NCBI GenBank assembly: GCA_964291445.2
Contig: OZ219862.1
Coordinates: 1,054,001-1,118,000 of the forward strand
Direction of reading: 5' to 3'
Origin: JAPOXR01 sp964291445
GTDB taxonomy: Bacteria > Pseudomonadota > Alphaproteobacteria > Rhodobacterales > Rhodobacteraceae
DNA: 64,000 nt
Shown: in pieces, positions 1 through 9,005 of the stretch
Layout of the letters: each line of letters starts with the position of its first letter
How positions within the stretch are numbered: position 1 is the stretch's first letter
Program-made: the position numbers and the translations under genes
Notes under the pieces: model-generated
Database searches by the model: none
The model's input: the letters and a program-made list of their open reading frames with translations, nothing else
What the model was told of the DNA's origin: nothing

Positions 1-3000
1 CGTCCGGGCGCCGGCACCGGGGGCTGCCAGGTAATCGCCGGACTGGGCGACGGTGTAGGCAACCGTCAAATCGGACCCTGGCGCCGGACTGGCGGTGATG
101 GTGAAGGAGACATTCCCGCCCTCGGTGATGGCGCTCCCGCCCGAGAGGATGAGTTCGGGGGTGGTGGACGGCAGCACGTCGTCATCGGCAACCGCCACCG
201 TGGCGGTGGAGGGGCTGCCGAGTGTGTAGCCGGCGGCGGCGGTGACGGTGGCCGTCACGCTGCCATCCGCCTCGTCCACGCTGTCCTGCACCGTGGTGAG
301 CGTCAGGTCGGCCGAGGCCTGGCCCCCGTTGATGGTGACCGTCTGCGTTCCTTCATCCGCCTGCGCCAGGAAGTCGCTGCTGGCATCGTCGGCGACGGTG
401 AGCGACACCGTGAGGTCCGCAACCGGCGCCGGGCTGGCAGTGACGGTGAACACCGCATCGGCGCCCTCGGTCACGCCGGCGCCGCCGGCAATGGTGATCT
501 CTGGCTCGGCGGGGACGGCTCCCTCCAGGCATTCCAGCGCGTCGGCCACCGGTGCCCAACCGAACCAGTTCGCTTCCCGGGCGCGGGCGTCGGCGGCCGT
601 CATCGGCAGGATGGTACGGCTGTCGGCGGTCCAGCCATCCGGGCTGCGGGCGCCCAGCGCCACCAGGGCGCGGAACCAGTTCGCCCCGTAGCCTGGCGGC
701 GTGTCCCTGTTGTGGTCGTAATACCCCTCGATCTTTTCCAGAAGCTGCTCCGGCACGCAGGCGGTCGGGGCGGCGTCGTCATTGAGGATGGTGTAGGTCG
801 CAGATCCCGCAGTCCCGGAGACCGTCACCCCCGCAGGCGGGTCCTGCAGCTCGACCACCACCGTCTCGTCGGGCTCGACATCGGCATCGCCGCGGACCAG
901 CAACCGGACCGTGCCGCTCGCCGCGTTTGCTGCCAGCGTGTAGCTGTGGCAGTCACCCGCGAGCGTGAGCGGCGTGTCGCTGCCGGTGCCCACCAACTGG
1001 TAGTCGGCACTGGCGCCCCGTGCCGCCGTGCCAGTGTTCTTCAGGCATGCCTTGAAGCTCGTCGCCTCGCCGCGCACCGGATCGAGACCGAATGTCACCG
1101 TCGCATAGGTCTTGCCCGTATCGCCTTCCGAAGCCGAAGCCGGCGAGATCGCCACCGACAGCACCGGCTCGTCATTATCCGAGACCGCAACGGATGCCGT
1201 GCCGCTGGTGCCGATTGTGTAGCCGCTGCCTGCCTCGACGGTGGCGGTGATGCTGCCGTCGGGCTCGTCGGCGCCGTCATCGTCCGTGGTGACATCGAGC
1301 GTTGCCGTGCCGCTCGTGCCGATGGTCACCTGCCGCGCACCGGCTGCGCCGCTCGACGCGAACGCACCGCTGTCGGCAATGTTCACCTTCACCGTGATGT
1401 CACCCTGCGGTGCAGGCGTCGCGGTCAGGGTGAACACGGCAGCCGCGCCCTCGGTGACGGCATTGCCGCCGGCGATGCCCACTGCAGGCAGCACGTCGTC
1501 ATCGGCAACCGCCACCGTGGCGGTGGAGGGGCTGCCGAGTGTGTAGCCGGCGGCGGCGGTGACGGTGGCCGTCACGCTGCCATCCGCCTCGTCCACGCTG
1601 TCCTGCACCGTGGTGAGCGTCAGGTCGGCCGAGGCCTGGCCCCCGTTGATGGTGACCGTCTGCGTTCCTTCATCCGCCTGCGCCAGGAAGTCGCTGCTGG
1701 CATCGTCGGCGACGGTGAGCGACACCGTGAGGTCCGCAACCGGCGCCGGGCTGGCAGTGACGGTGAACACCGCATCGGCGCCCTCGGTCACGCCGGCGCC
1801 GCCGGCAATGGTGATCTCTGGCTCGGCGGGGACGGCTCCCTCCAGGCATTCCAGCGCGTCGGCCACCGGTGCCCAGCCGAACCAGTTTGCCTCCCGGGCG
1901 CGGGCGTCGGCGGCCGTCATCGGCAGGATGGTACGGCTGTCGGCGGTCCAGCCATCCGGGCTGCGGGCGCCCAGCGCCACCAGGGCGCGGAACCAGTTCG
2001 CCCCGTAGCCTGGCGGCGTGTCCCTGTTGTGGTCGTAATACCCCTCGATCTTTTCCAGAAGCTGCTCCGGCACGCAGGCGGTCGGGGCGGCGTCGTCATT
2101 GAGGATGGTGTAGGTCGCAGATCCCGCAGTCCCGGAGACCGTCACCCCCGCAGGCGGGTCCTGCAGCTCGACCACCACCGTCTCGTCGGGCTCGACATCG
2201 GCATCGCCGCGGACCAGCAACCGGACCGTGCCGCTCGCCGCGTTTGCTGCCAGCGTGTAGCTGTGGCAGTCACCCGCGAGCGTGAGCGGCGTGTCGCTGC
2301 CGGTGCCCACCAACTGGTAGTCGGCACTGGCGCCCCGTGCCGCCGTGCCAGTGTTCTTCAGGCATGCCTTGAAGCTCGTCGCCTCGCCGCGCACCGGATC
2401 GAGACCGAATGTCACCGTCGCATAGGTCTTGCCCGTATCGCCTTCCGAAGCCGAAGCCGGCGAGATCGCCACCGACAGCACCGGCTCGTCATTATCCGAG
2501 ACCGCAACGGATGCCGTGCCGCTGGTGCCGATTGTGTAGCCGCTGCCTGCCTCGACGGTGGCGGTGATGCTGCCGTCGGGCTCGTCGGCGCCGTCATCGT
2601 CCGTGGTGACATCGAGCGTTGCCGTGCCGCTCGTGCCGATGGTCACCTGCCGCGCACCGGCTGCGCCGCTCGACGCGAACGCACCGCTGTCGGCAATGTT
2701 CACCTTCACCGTGATGTCACCCTGCGGTGCAGGCGTCGCGGTCAGGGTGAACACGGCAGCCGCGCCCTCGGTGACGGCATTGCCGCCGGCGATGCCCACT
2801 GCAGGCAGCACGTCATCATCGGCAACCGCCACCGTGGCGGTGGAGGGGTTGCCGAGTGTATAGCCGGCGGCGGCGGTGACGGTGGCCGTCACGCTGCCAT
2901 CCGCCTCGTCCACGCTGTCCTGCACCGTGGTGAGCGTCAGGTCGGCCGAGGCCTGGCCCCCGTTGATGGTGACCGTCTGCGTTCCTTCATCCGCCTGCGC

Positions 3001-4380
3001 CAGGAAGTCGCTGCTGGCATCGTCGGCGACGGTGAGCGACACCGTGAGGTCCGCAACCGGCGCCGGGCTGGCAGTGACGGTGAACACCGCATCGGCGCCC
3101 TCGGTCACGCCGGCGCCGCCGGCAATGGTGATCTCTGGCTCGGCGGGGACGGCTCCGTCCAGGCATTCCAGCGCCTCCGCCACCGGTGCCCAGCCGAACC
3201 AGTTTGCCTCCCGGGCGCGGGCGTCGGCGGCCGTCATCGGCAGGATGGTGCGGCTGTCCGCGGTCCAGCCATCCGGGCTGCGGGCGCCCAGCGCCACCAG
3301 GGCGCGGAACCAGTTCGCCCCATAGCCGGGCGGCCTGGCCTTGTTGTGGTCGTAATACCCCTCGACCTTCTCCAGAAGCTGCTCCGGCACGCAGGCGGTC
3401 GGGGCGGCGTCATTGTCCGAGACCGCAACGGATGCCGAGGCGTTCGTGCCCGACGGCGTGTAGCCGCTTCCCGCCTCGATGGTCGCGGTCACCGAGCCGT
3501 CCGCCTCGTCCGCGCTGTCATCCTGCGTCGGGACCGTCAGGTCGGCCGAGCTCTGCCCGGCGGTGATTGTGACCGTCTTCTTGCCTTCATCGCTCGCAGC
3601 CAGGAAGTCGCTGCTGGCATCGTCGGCGACGGTGAGCGTCACCACGAGGTCCGCTGTCGGTGCCGGGCTTGCAGTGACGGTGAATACCGCACCCGCGCCC
3701 TCGGTTGCCGACGCCGCCTTCGCCGCCACCGAGATTGCCGGCAGTGCGGCGACCTTCTGCACCGGGGCGGCGGTAAAAGGCTTCATGTCGTCGGCCGACA
3801 GCAAGGCGTCGAAATAGGCAATCCGGTTCGGGATCGTCTGCAGGATCTGATCTTTCCAGTCGGAGTCGATCCTTGTCGGCACGTACCGGGCGGAGAAATA
3901 CGCCAGGAAGGATTCCGCTACGTCCTCGCGGTCGGGGTTGTTCTTCGCATAGCTCGAGATGAACGCCCCGTCGGCCTTCCGTGCCGCCAGCCATTTGGGG
4001 TCTGACTTGACCTCATCGTCCAGCGACACATGCGCCGCCTCGTGAGCCAGTCCTTCTTCAAGCCTCGTTTCGTCAAGCTTGATCGTTGCGAATTCCGTAT
4101 AGATTCCGATCTTTCCAACCCGACTGGACCCAAACCACTGATGGCTCCCCTTGTGTATGTTGAGGATATTGATCCCAGAATTCTTACCGAACCCGGATCG
4201 CAGCACCTTGGGCAGGCGGCCGACGGCCTCGCCGTATTTCTCGGCCGCACTCGCCGCTTCCGTCTTCGTAAAGTCCTCATGGACCCGGATCTCGAACGTG
4301 TTCGCCCCGTCATCGCAGTTGGCCTTGAAAATCCAGGCGTTGGCCGATCGCGCGAGGGCGTAGGGGCCGTTCTCGTTCAT
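1..4380 (-). CDS. Giant Calx-beta repeat protein with N-terminal HExxH metallopeptidase-like domain (3' end outside window)
   Basis: The minus strand is open from 4380 to the window edge, at least 1460 codons. From ATG 4380, residues about 1-210 form a globular domain with HEAAH at 113-117. The stretch REDVAESF near 151-158 looks like the downstream glutamate ligand of gluzincin-type zinc peptidases; zinc binding is inferred. Calx-beta-like units follow, with recurring VTEGA..VFTVTASPAP, VADDASSDF and DEADGSVTATV phrases. They are interleaved with a cysteine- and tryptophan-containing module (begins CVPEQLLEK, contains GANWFRALVALG). The frame stays open 5' of ATG 4380. About 4560-4490 it encodes a hydrophobic stretch ending in AGA that looks like a signal peptide, with no convincing start codon before it, so the true start is unresolved. 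A secreted or surface adhesin or protease is likely. The C-terminal secretion signal would lie outside the window. Confidence 0.82.
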   Translation of the reverse strand, partial: MNENGPYALARSANAWIFKANCDDGANTFEIRVHEDFTKTEAASAAEKYGEAVGRLPKVLRSGFGKNSGINILNIHKGSHQWFGSSRVGKIGIYTEFATIKLDETRLEEGLAHEAAHVSLDDEVKSDPKWLAARKADGAFISSYAKNNPDREDVAESFLAYFSARYVPTRIDSDWKDQILQTIPNRIAYFDALLSADDMKPFTAAPVQKVAALPAISVAAKAASATEGAGAVFTVTASPAPTADLVVTLTVADDASSDFLAASDEGKKTVTITAGQSSADLTVPTQDDSADEADGSVTATIEAGSGYTPSGTNASASVAVSDNDAAPTACVPEQLLEKVEGYYDHNKARPPGYGANWFRALVALGARSPDGWTADSRTILPMTAADARAREANWFGWAPVAEALECLDGAVPAEPEITIAGGAGVTEGADAVFTVTASPAPVADLTVSLTVADDASSDFLAQADEGTQTVTINGGQASADLTLTTVQDSVDEADGSVTATVTAAAGYTLGNPSTATVAVADDDVLPAVGIAGGNAVTEGAAAVFTLTATPAPQGDITVKVNIADSGAFASSGAAGARQVTIGTSGTATLDVTTDDDGADEPDGSITATVEAGSGYTIGTSGTASVAVSDNDEPVLSVAISPASASEGDTGKTYATVTFGLDPVRGEATSFKACLKNTGTAARGASADYQLVGTGSDTPLTLAGDCHSYTLAANAASGTVRLLVRGDADVEPDETVVVELQDPPAGVTVSGTAGSATYTILNDDAAPTACVPEQLLEKIEGYYDHNRDTPPGYGANWFRALVALGARSPDGWTADSRTILPMTAADARAREANWFGWAPVADALECLEGAVPAEPEITIAGGAGVTEGADAVFTVTASPAPVADLTVSLTVADDASSDFLAQADEGTQTVTINGGQASADLTLTTVQDSVDEADGSVTATVTAAAGYTLGSPSTATVAVADDDVLPAVGIAGGNAVTEGAAAVFTLTATPAPQGDITVKVNIADSGAFASSGAAGARQVTIGTSGTATLDVTTDDDGADEPDGSITATVEAGSGYTIGTSGTASVAVSDNDEPVLSVAISPASASEGDTGKTYATVTFGLDPVRGEATSFKACLKNTGTAARGASADYQLVGTGSDTPLTLAGDCHSYTLAANAASGTVRLLVRGDADVEPDETVVVELQDPPAGVTVSGTAGSATYTILNDDAAPTACVPEQLLEKIEGYYDHNRDTPPGYGANWFRALVALGARSPDGWTADSRTILPMTAADARAREANWFGWAPVADALECLEGAVPAEPEITIAGGAGVTEGADAVFTVTASPAPVADLTVSLTVADDASSDFLAQADEGTQTVTINGGQASADLTLTTVQDSVDEADGSVTATVTAAAGYTLGSPSTATVAVADDDVLPSTTPELILSGGSAITEGGNVSFTITASPAPGSDLTVAYTVAQSGDYLAAPGAGART
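170..3410 (-). repeat. Tandem 1317-bp repeats inside the Calx-beta gene (about 2.5 copies)
   Basis: The DNA at 170-1486, 1487-2803 and 2804 to about 3410 repeats with a period of exactly 1317 bp, which is 439 codons and so keeps frame. Copies 1 and 2 are almost identical, with a few substitutions near 570-590 versus 1887-1907. Copy 3 carries scattered changes and diverges after about 3150. Each unit encodes one CVPEQ...NWF module and three Calx-beta-like domains. Such identity implies recent duplication or gene conversion. It also makes copy number prone to assembly collapse. Confidence 0.93.
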
Positions 4381-4633
4381 AGTCCGGTCGTCCCGGGGCT
4401 TCTCGGCCGCCGAGACCGTGCAGAGGGAGGAATCGGAAGGCGTGATGGCGCCAGTGCCCGCCGATACTGTTGTGCCCACACTTATGTGAGCCCCGGCCTC
4501 CTTCACCGGCGAGAGGACTGCGCATATCGCGGCCAGAGCCACCAGCAAGACCGCATACGGTCGTTTGTGGCCGTCATCGCTGCCGCCGACAGCCTTCCCG
4601 GCGACCGTCGCCGCGGCCCGTCGTTGAGCATTC

Positions 4634-4825
4634 CTTCGTTCATGGCCGCGGTCTTTTGGGGTTTCTCCGCCGCAGAGTCCGTGCAGGCGGAAGAAACGGA
4701 AGGCGTGTTGGCGCCAGTGTCTTTCGATTTGGTCCTGGCTTGGGCTTCCTACACCGGTGGGATGGCTAGTGCCGCCGCCGTGAGGGCCGCAAGGATGACT
4801 GAACACCCCCCCCCCTGTCCTGCAT
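4634..4825 (-). pseudogene. Decayed duplicate of the Calx-beta gene leader
   Basis: Positions 4634-4719 align without gaps to 4371-4456 (offset 263). The stretch up to 4825 aligns to the region up to 4577 with a small indel. One minus-strand frame reads a signal-like hydrophobic stretch, then TPSVSSACTDSAAEKP and MNEG. This parallels TPSDSSLCTVSAAEKP and MNEN of the main gene. The copy has TAG at 4751-4749 where the main gene has AAG, and the frame fails to join the main reading frame. It looks like the start of a former tandem paralogue whose body was lost. ATG 4825 is followed by a run of ten G. Confidence 0.6.
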
Positions 4826-5189
4826 GACACCCTCTTCGCTACCCGACCGGACGCAGGCGCGTCCGCAACACCGCGACGGTACGAAACCGGCGCGCCTGCG
4901 TCAAGCCCCGCGCCCGGCGGCAGGACCGCCTCACGCTAATTCCGGTCAGGCTCATTCAGTAGTCGGCAAACACGACCAGATCCAGCCTCTGAACCAGCAC
5001 GGATGCCCAAGCATCCCCGGCCTGTCCATGTTGGTGACGTCGGGCATCAGTCTGCGGCCCCGCAGCAGGTGTCGCGGAAGATGGAGATGTCGGCGAAGGT
5101 CCCGGTCGGGCATGCCGGATAGAAAGGCACCTTCTCCATGTCGACAGATAGTCCTGCCAGGCCGGGTGCCGGTTTCAGGGAGGCAGAGG
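4826..5189. other. Intergenic, no gene recognised
   Basis: This stretch separates the start region of the Calx-beta gene from the divergent Fic gene. Open frames here have no recognisable protein features. It presumably holds both promoters, but I see no clear -35/-10 pair or inverted repeat. Confidence 0.5.
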
Positions 5190-6268
5190 ATGAGGGTTGA
5201 TTTCGCCTCTTCGCCGGGATTGAACAGCGATCTTGCCTGGCTGTGCCGGTGCACATGGGTTGAAGCCATGCGCGGCGAGAGAGACAAACCGATCGGCGCC
5301 ATCTGGCGGCGAGTGCGGGACATTGCGCCGGAGCACCGCCAATTGAAGCATGACTATGCCCGCGCCTGTGCCGGCAGGTGGCGGCAGGCCCGCCGGAAGC
5401 TCAAGGACCCGTCCATCGACCGGTCCTCGATGGATGTCTGGCTGCGGACACAGAAGCGCGCCTTCGCCATCGAGACAGGCCAGATCGAGGGCCTGTATCT
5501 CTTGCCCGGGGTGTGACCGAGACATTGATCGCCGAAGGCTTCGAAGGGGTGCGGGGAGCCCATTCGGCCATCGAGATCGCAGGCAGCACGCTGAAGGGCC
5601 TCCTTGAAGACCAGGAAGCCGCACTTGAAATGGTGTTCGCCCATGTCAGGGAAGAACGGCCACTTGTCGGCTCGGCGATCAAGGAATGGCATTTGCTCCT
5701 GACCCGCCACCAGGAGAGCGCCGCCGGCATCGATCCCTTCGGCAACCGGATCGAGATCCCTCTCAGGAAGGGCCAGTACAAGCTCCGTCCCAACAACCCG
5801 CGCCGGCGAGATGGCTTCGTTCATGAATACTGCCCTCCTGAACAGGTGCAGACCGAGATGGACCGGTTCCTTGCATTCCATGAAAGCCATGCCGGGTTGG
5901 ATCTGGCGCCGGAGCTTGAGGCGGCGTGGCTCCATCATGAGTTCGTGCGTATCCACCCATTCCAGGATGGCAATGGCCGGATCTCCCGGCTGTTGATGGC
6001 ATACGCCTATGCAAAGGCTGGCGAATTCCCGCCGGTGATCCCGGCGGACAGGAAGGATGACTACATCGATGCGCTCATAGCAGCGGATGAAGGAGATTTC
6101 CCCACCCTGGTCGGATATCTGGGCGACCTGGCCGCACAACGTTCAAATGCTGCTGCCGTCCGCGCCGAAGGGATTCTGAAAGGCCGCACCGATTACCATC
6201 ACGGCAATGGCGGCACGACTGTGGACGGAGTCTACCATCCGCCGGACCGCGATTCCGGCCATCCGTAG
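5190..6268 (+). pseudogene. Fic family protein, class II, interrupted by a frameshift
   Basis: ATG 5190 is preceded by GGGAGG at 6-nt spacing. The first frame runs to TGA at 5516. The rest lies in the next frame from about 5510 to 6268. The joint falls in a CCCGGGG run: adding one C gives the family-typical YLLPRGVTETLIAEGF. Together they encode about 360 residues. The Fic motif HPFQDGNGRISR lies near 5955-5990 with its catalytic histidine. An N-terminal TGQIEG matches the class II inhibitory (S/T)xxxE(G/N) helix. Fic enzymes with this motif usually AMPylate proteins and are held inactive by the helix glutamate. As read, the protein is truncated before the active site. A sequencing error is a real alternative. 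Confidence 0.8.
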
Positions 6269-6688
6269 CCGGGCATTTTCCTGGCACCACGGAAGGTGCC
6301 TTCATGCGGTTTGCCAAGTGTGTCATGCGCCTCGTTTTGCCTGTAGCGGGTTAAATATCGTTGCCGGACGGTGTTATTGACCGCATGGTCGGATGGCCGG
6401 GAAATTCGAGCCGGTGGCCGGATATGGGGCACAGATGGGTGCCTGGCCGGGGGCGGGGCGGACAAGATGGCTTCTCGCCAAGTCACACTACATCAATGGC
6501 ATGGAACAAGGTGGATACTGAAATGGAATTGCAGGTGGAGTTTGGGGCCAACCCTTCAAGGATACAATGTCCGGTGGGTCTGCCGGACATCTGCCAGGGC
6601 ACCGGCTTCAGATCTGCTCCCTCTCACTGAACTTGCCCCGAGCACACTTTTGTCCGCATCAGGGACATGCTTCGTGTTTAGGCAAAAT
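6269..6688. other. Intergenic, no gene recognised
   Basis: This lies between the 3' ends of the Fic gene (plus) and the DUF4143-type ATPase gene (minus). Short open frames exist but carry no family signature. No clear hairpin terminator was found. Confidence 0.45.
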
Positions 6689-7990
6689 CTAATGCGTGGT
6701 GGAATGATCGAAATTCGACCATAGCGCACTCACGGGCAGGCCAAATAGGCGATTTCCGAAGCTCAACCGGTGCTCTCCCAGATAAAACACGATACCGGTG
6801 AATCTGCGCGTTTTGCCGGGTCCGTCCGTCGCAAACCACTTCAGATGACGGAAATCACTATTGCTGATCGTCGCGGCGCTCTTCACTTCGATCCCAACCA
6901 GGCTCTCGCCGCTATCGGCGATGATGTCGATTTCCCGTCGGTCCGGACTTCGCCAGTGATACAGCCTGAAATCCGTCTCCTGTTGACGCAACGAACGCAG
7001 GATCTCGTTGAATACGAAACTCTCCATGAGCCCGCCAAGCTGCGTTGCATTGGCTCTTCCAGCTTCAAAGGCGTTTGCGCCGAGATGCCGCAGCGCACAA
7101 CACATGCCGGTATCGACGAGGTGAAATTTCGGCTGTCTGACTTCCCGGTGAGTCTCGCCCGAATTCCATGCGCCAAGCCTGATGATCAGTGACAACCGGA
7201 TCAGCGCGTCGAGGTAGGTATCGACCGTATCCCGCTTGATTCCGAGTAATCGGGACAGGTCGGAGATATTGAACTCTTGGCCGGTCCTTGCCGCCACCTG
7301 GTCGATCAGACGGCGAAACGGTTCGGTCTTGCGCACGTGAAACAGGTCGGCGACGTCCCGGTCTACGACAGAATCGACATAATCGCGGTAAAGTTCCTGC
7401 CGGGATTTCAGCGGCAGTTCTCTCGGTTCGGGAAATCCGCCCTCCAAGACATGCTCGATATATTTCTTGCGGGAAAGCACTGGCGGCAGAGTGATCGTAT
7501 CAAGGGAGGGACGCTCCTGTGCGGCCCAATCAAGCACACGGTTTGGCCCGACCCGCTGCTTTTCGGCCATGGTGAGAGGCCATAATTTCAATACGAGCAT
7601 CCTGCCGGCAAGGGAATCTGCGACGTTCATCGTGGCGAAGACGTTCGACGAGCCGGTAAGCAAGAACTGGCCCTTTCGCCGATCCTTGTCGACAATGCTC
7701 TTGATCGCGAGTGGAAGGTTCCCTGATCGCTGAACCTCATCGATGATTACGGGCATATTTGCATCGGAAGCATTGGCCGCGAGACTCGTCATTTGGCCCA
7801 CCGGGTCTGACTCAATGGCAGCAAAAACCCCGGCGTCATCAAGCGTCACGTAGAATCCCTCGCCGAACAGGTTCTGGACCAAGGTCGTTTTACCGACCTG
7901 CCTGGGACCAACGAGATTGACGATCCGGGCGGCCGCGAGCGCTTGCTCCAGGGGGGCTACCAGATGTCTGGGGTAGTCATCGCCTGCCAA
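6689..7990 (-). CDS. AAA ATPase with C-terminal DUF4143-type domain
   Basis: This 433-residue protein has Walker A GPRQVGKTT at about residues 28-36 and a Walker B-like VIIDEVQ near residue 90. The SSNVF stretch resembles a sensor region. The C-terminal half ends in a nuclease-like stretch (REIDIIADSG...GIEVKSAATIS) usual in the ATP-binding DUF4143 family. The start is TTG 7990, preceded by AAGGAG about 10 nt away; there is no in-frame ATG nearby. The cellular role of this family is poorly defined, and it often sits in accessory regions. The first roughly 30 codons and the upstream DNA are duplicated immediately upstream. Confidence 0.85.
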   Translation of the reverse strand: MAGDDYPRHLVAPLEQALAAARIVNLVGPRQVGKTTLVQNLFGEGFYVTLDDAGVFAAIESDPVGQMTSLAANASDANMPVIIDEVQRSGNLPLAIKSIVDKDRRKGQFLLTGSSNVFATMNVADSLAGRMLVLKLWPLTMAEKQRVGPNRVLDWAAQERPSLDTITLPPVLSRKKYIEHVLEGGFPEPRELPLKSRQELYRDYVDSVVDRDVADLFHVRKTEPFRRLIDQVAARTGQEFNISDLSRLLGIKRDTVDTYLDALIRLSLIIRLGAWNSGETHREVRQPKFHLVDTGMCCALRHLGANAFEAGRANATQLGGLMESFVFNEILRSLRQQETDFRLYHWRSPDRREIDIIADSGESLVGIEVKSAATISNSDFRHLKWFATDGPGKTRRFTGIVFYLGEHRLSFGNRLFGLPVSALWSNFDHSTTH

Positions 7991-8394
7991 GGTGGTTGCG
8001 CTCCTTCACCATTTGCCCGTTACACCTGTCACCACTTGCCTATTTGGTCTTGCGGGAAATGTCCACCAGAATGATCACCAAATGCCCGACAGAGCTCGCG
8101 TGAATTGCCCGTTACTTCCATTCCGCCGACGAGGCTGTGGCTGCCCTGCCTGGGACCAACGAGATTGACGATCCGGGCGGCCGCGAGCGCTTGCTCCAGG
8201 GGGGCTACCAGATGTCTGGGGTAGTCATCGCCTGCCAAGGTGGTTGCGCTCCTTCACCATTTGCCCGTTACACCTGTCACCACTTGCCTATTTGGTCTTG
8301 CGGGAAATGTCCACCAGAATGATCACCACATGCCCGACAGAGCTCGCGTGAATTGCCCGTTACTTCCATTCCGCCGACGAGGCTGTGGCTGCCC
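7899..8394. repeat. 248-bp tandem direct repeat covering the 5' end of the ATPase gene
   Basis: Positions 7899-8146 and 8147-8394 are the same sequence with an offset of 248. I saw one mismatch (CCAAATG versus CCACATG). The unit holds the first roughly 30 codons including Walker A, the Shine-Dalgarno and the upstream region. The upstream copy can only encode a 69-residue chimera (8029-8238) that loses frame after GPRQ. Short repeated words inside the unit (GGTGATCATT, GGTGGACATTT, GGTGACAGGTG on the minus strand) recall IS21-family ends. That reading is weak inference. Confidence 0.9.
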
Positions 8395-8519
8395 TTCCAC
8401 CAAGATCCGGTGGCGGTGGCGGTCGATCTGCCCGGCGGCGCTATACGATTGCATCACGGCTGACTCCGGGGTCGGGGCCTCGGAATGACGCCGATGTCCT
8501 CGGTCGGGCGTTTGGGAAA

Positions 8520-9005
8520 TCAGCGAATTTCGGCCCGGCTTCCCGAGCCCCGCAGGCGATCCCAATCCGCGGTGTCAAGCTGCGCCTGGTGGCGGTCGGC
8601 GGCATTGCGGGCAAATTTGAGCAGCAATGCCCGGCGGCGGGCTGGTGCCAGGCGGTCTTCCTTGCCCATGCGGACGATCTCGGCGTCGTGGCGGTCGGCA
8701 AAGATCAGCCCCGTCTCCTCCGGCAGCAAGTCATGCGGGAAATGACGGTCCACCGCCCAGAAGAACCGGTCGCAATAGTCCAGGTATCCCTGCCATTTCG
8801 AATCGGACATGTAGTCGAGCCGGGATGACTTGCATTCGATCACCCAGAGCTCGGCCTTTGGCCCGATGCCCATGACATCGACCCGCAGACCGCTGGTCGG
8901 CGAGAACTCCTCCAGGGTTGCAAACCGGTATGCCCGGCGCAAATGCCTCTGGACGCCCCGGGCAAGCAATCGTCCTGGCGGTAAGACCGACTCCATCGAC
9001 AACAT
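8520..9005 (-). CDS. mmcB: MmcB family DNA repair protein
   Basis: From ATG 9005 this encodes 161 residues. The core (LRVDVMGIGPKAELWVIECKSSRLDY ... KWQGYLDYCDRFFWAV) matches the MmcB/DUF1052 family. The D...E-K pattern is that of a restriction-endonuclease-like fold. The open frame extends to 9203, but the extra 66 residues are low-complexity basic sequence unlike the family, and the usual family length is about 150. MmcB is linked to mutagenic DNA-damage repair in Caulobacter. It is divergent from the cyclo-ligase gene at 9133. Confidence 0.8.
   Translation of the reverse strand: MLSMESVLPPGRLLARGVQRHLRRAYRFATLEEFSPTSGLRVDVMGIGPKAELWVIECKSSRLDYMSDSKWQGYLDYCDRFFWAVDRHFPHDLLPEETGLIFADRHDAEIVRMGKEDRLAPARRRALLLKFARNAADRHQAQLDTADWDRLRGSGSRAEIR

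Noticed and set aside
170..3410. CRISPR-like or integron-like repeat array
   Set aside because: The units are 1317 bp, in frame, and code for protein on the minus strand. There are no short repeats with unique spacers.
712..4005. Long plus-strand open frame of 1097 codons with internal 439-residue repeats
   Set aside because: It is the antisense of the Calx-beta gene. Its product is Arg/Gly/His-rich with no domain logic, and it stays open only because of GC-rich codon phase and the 1317-bp repeats.
8029..8238. Separate small gene upstream of the DUF4143-type ATPase
   Set aside because: It is the duplicated 5' end of that gene and loses frame after GPRQ.
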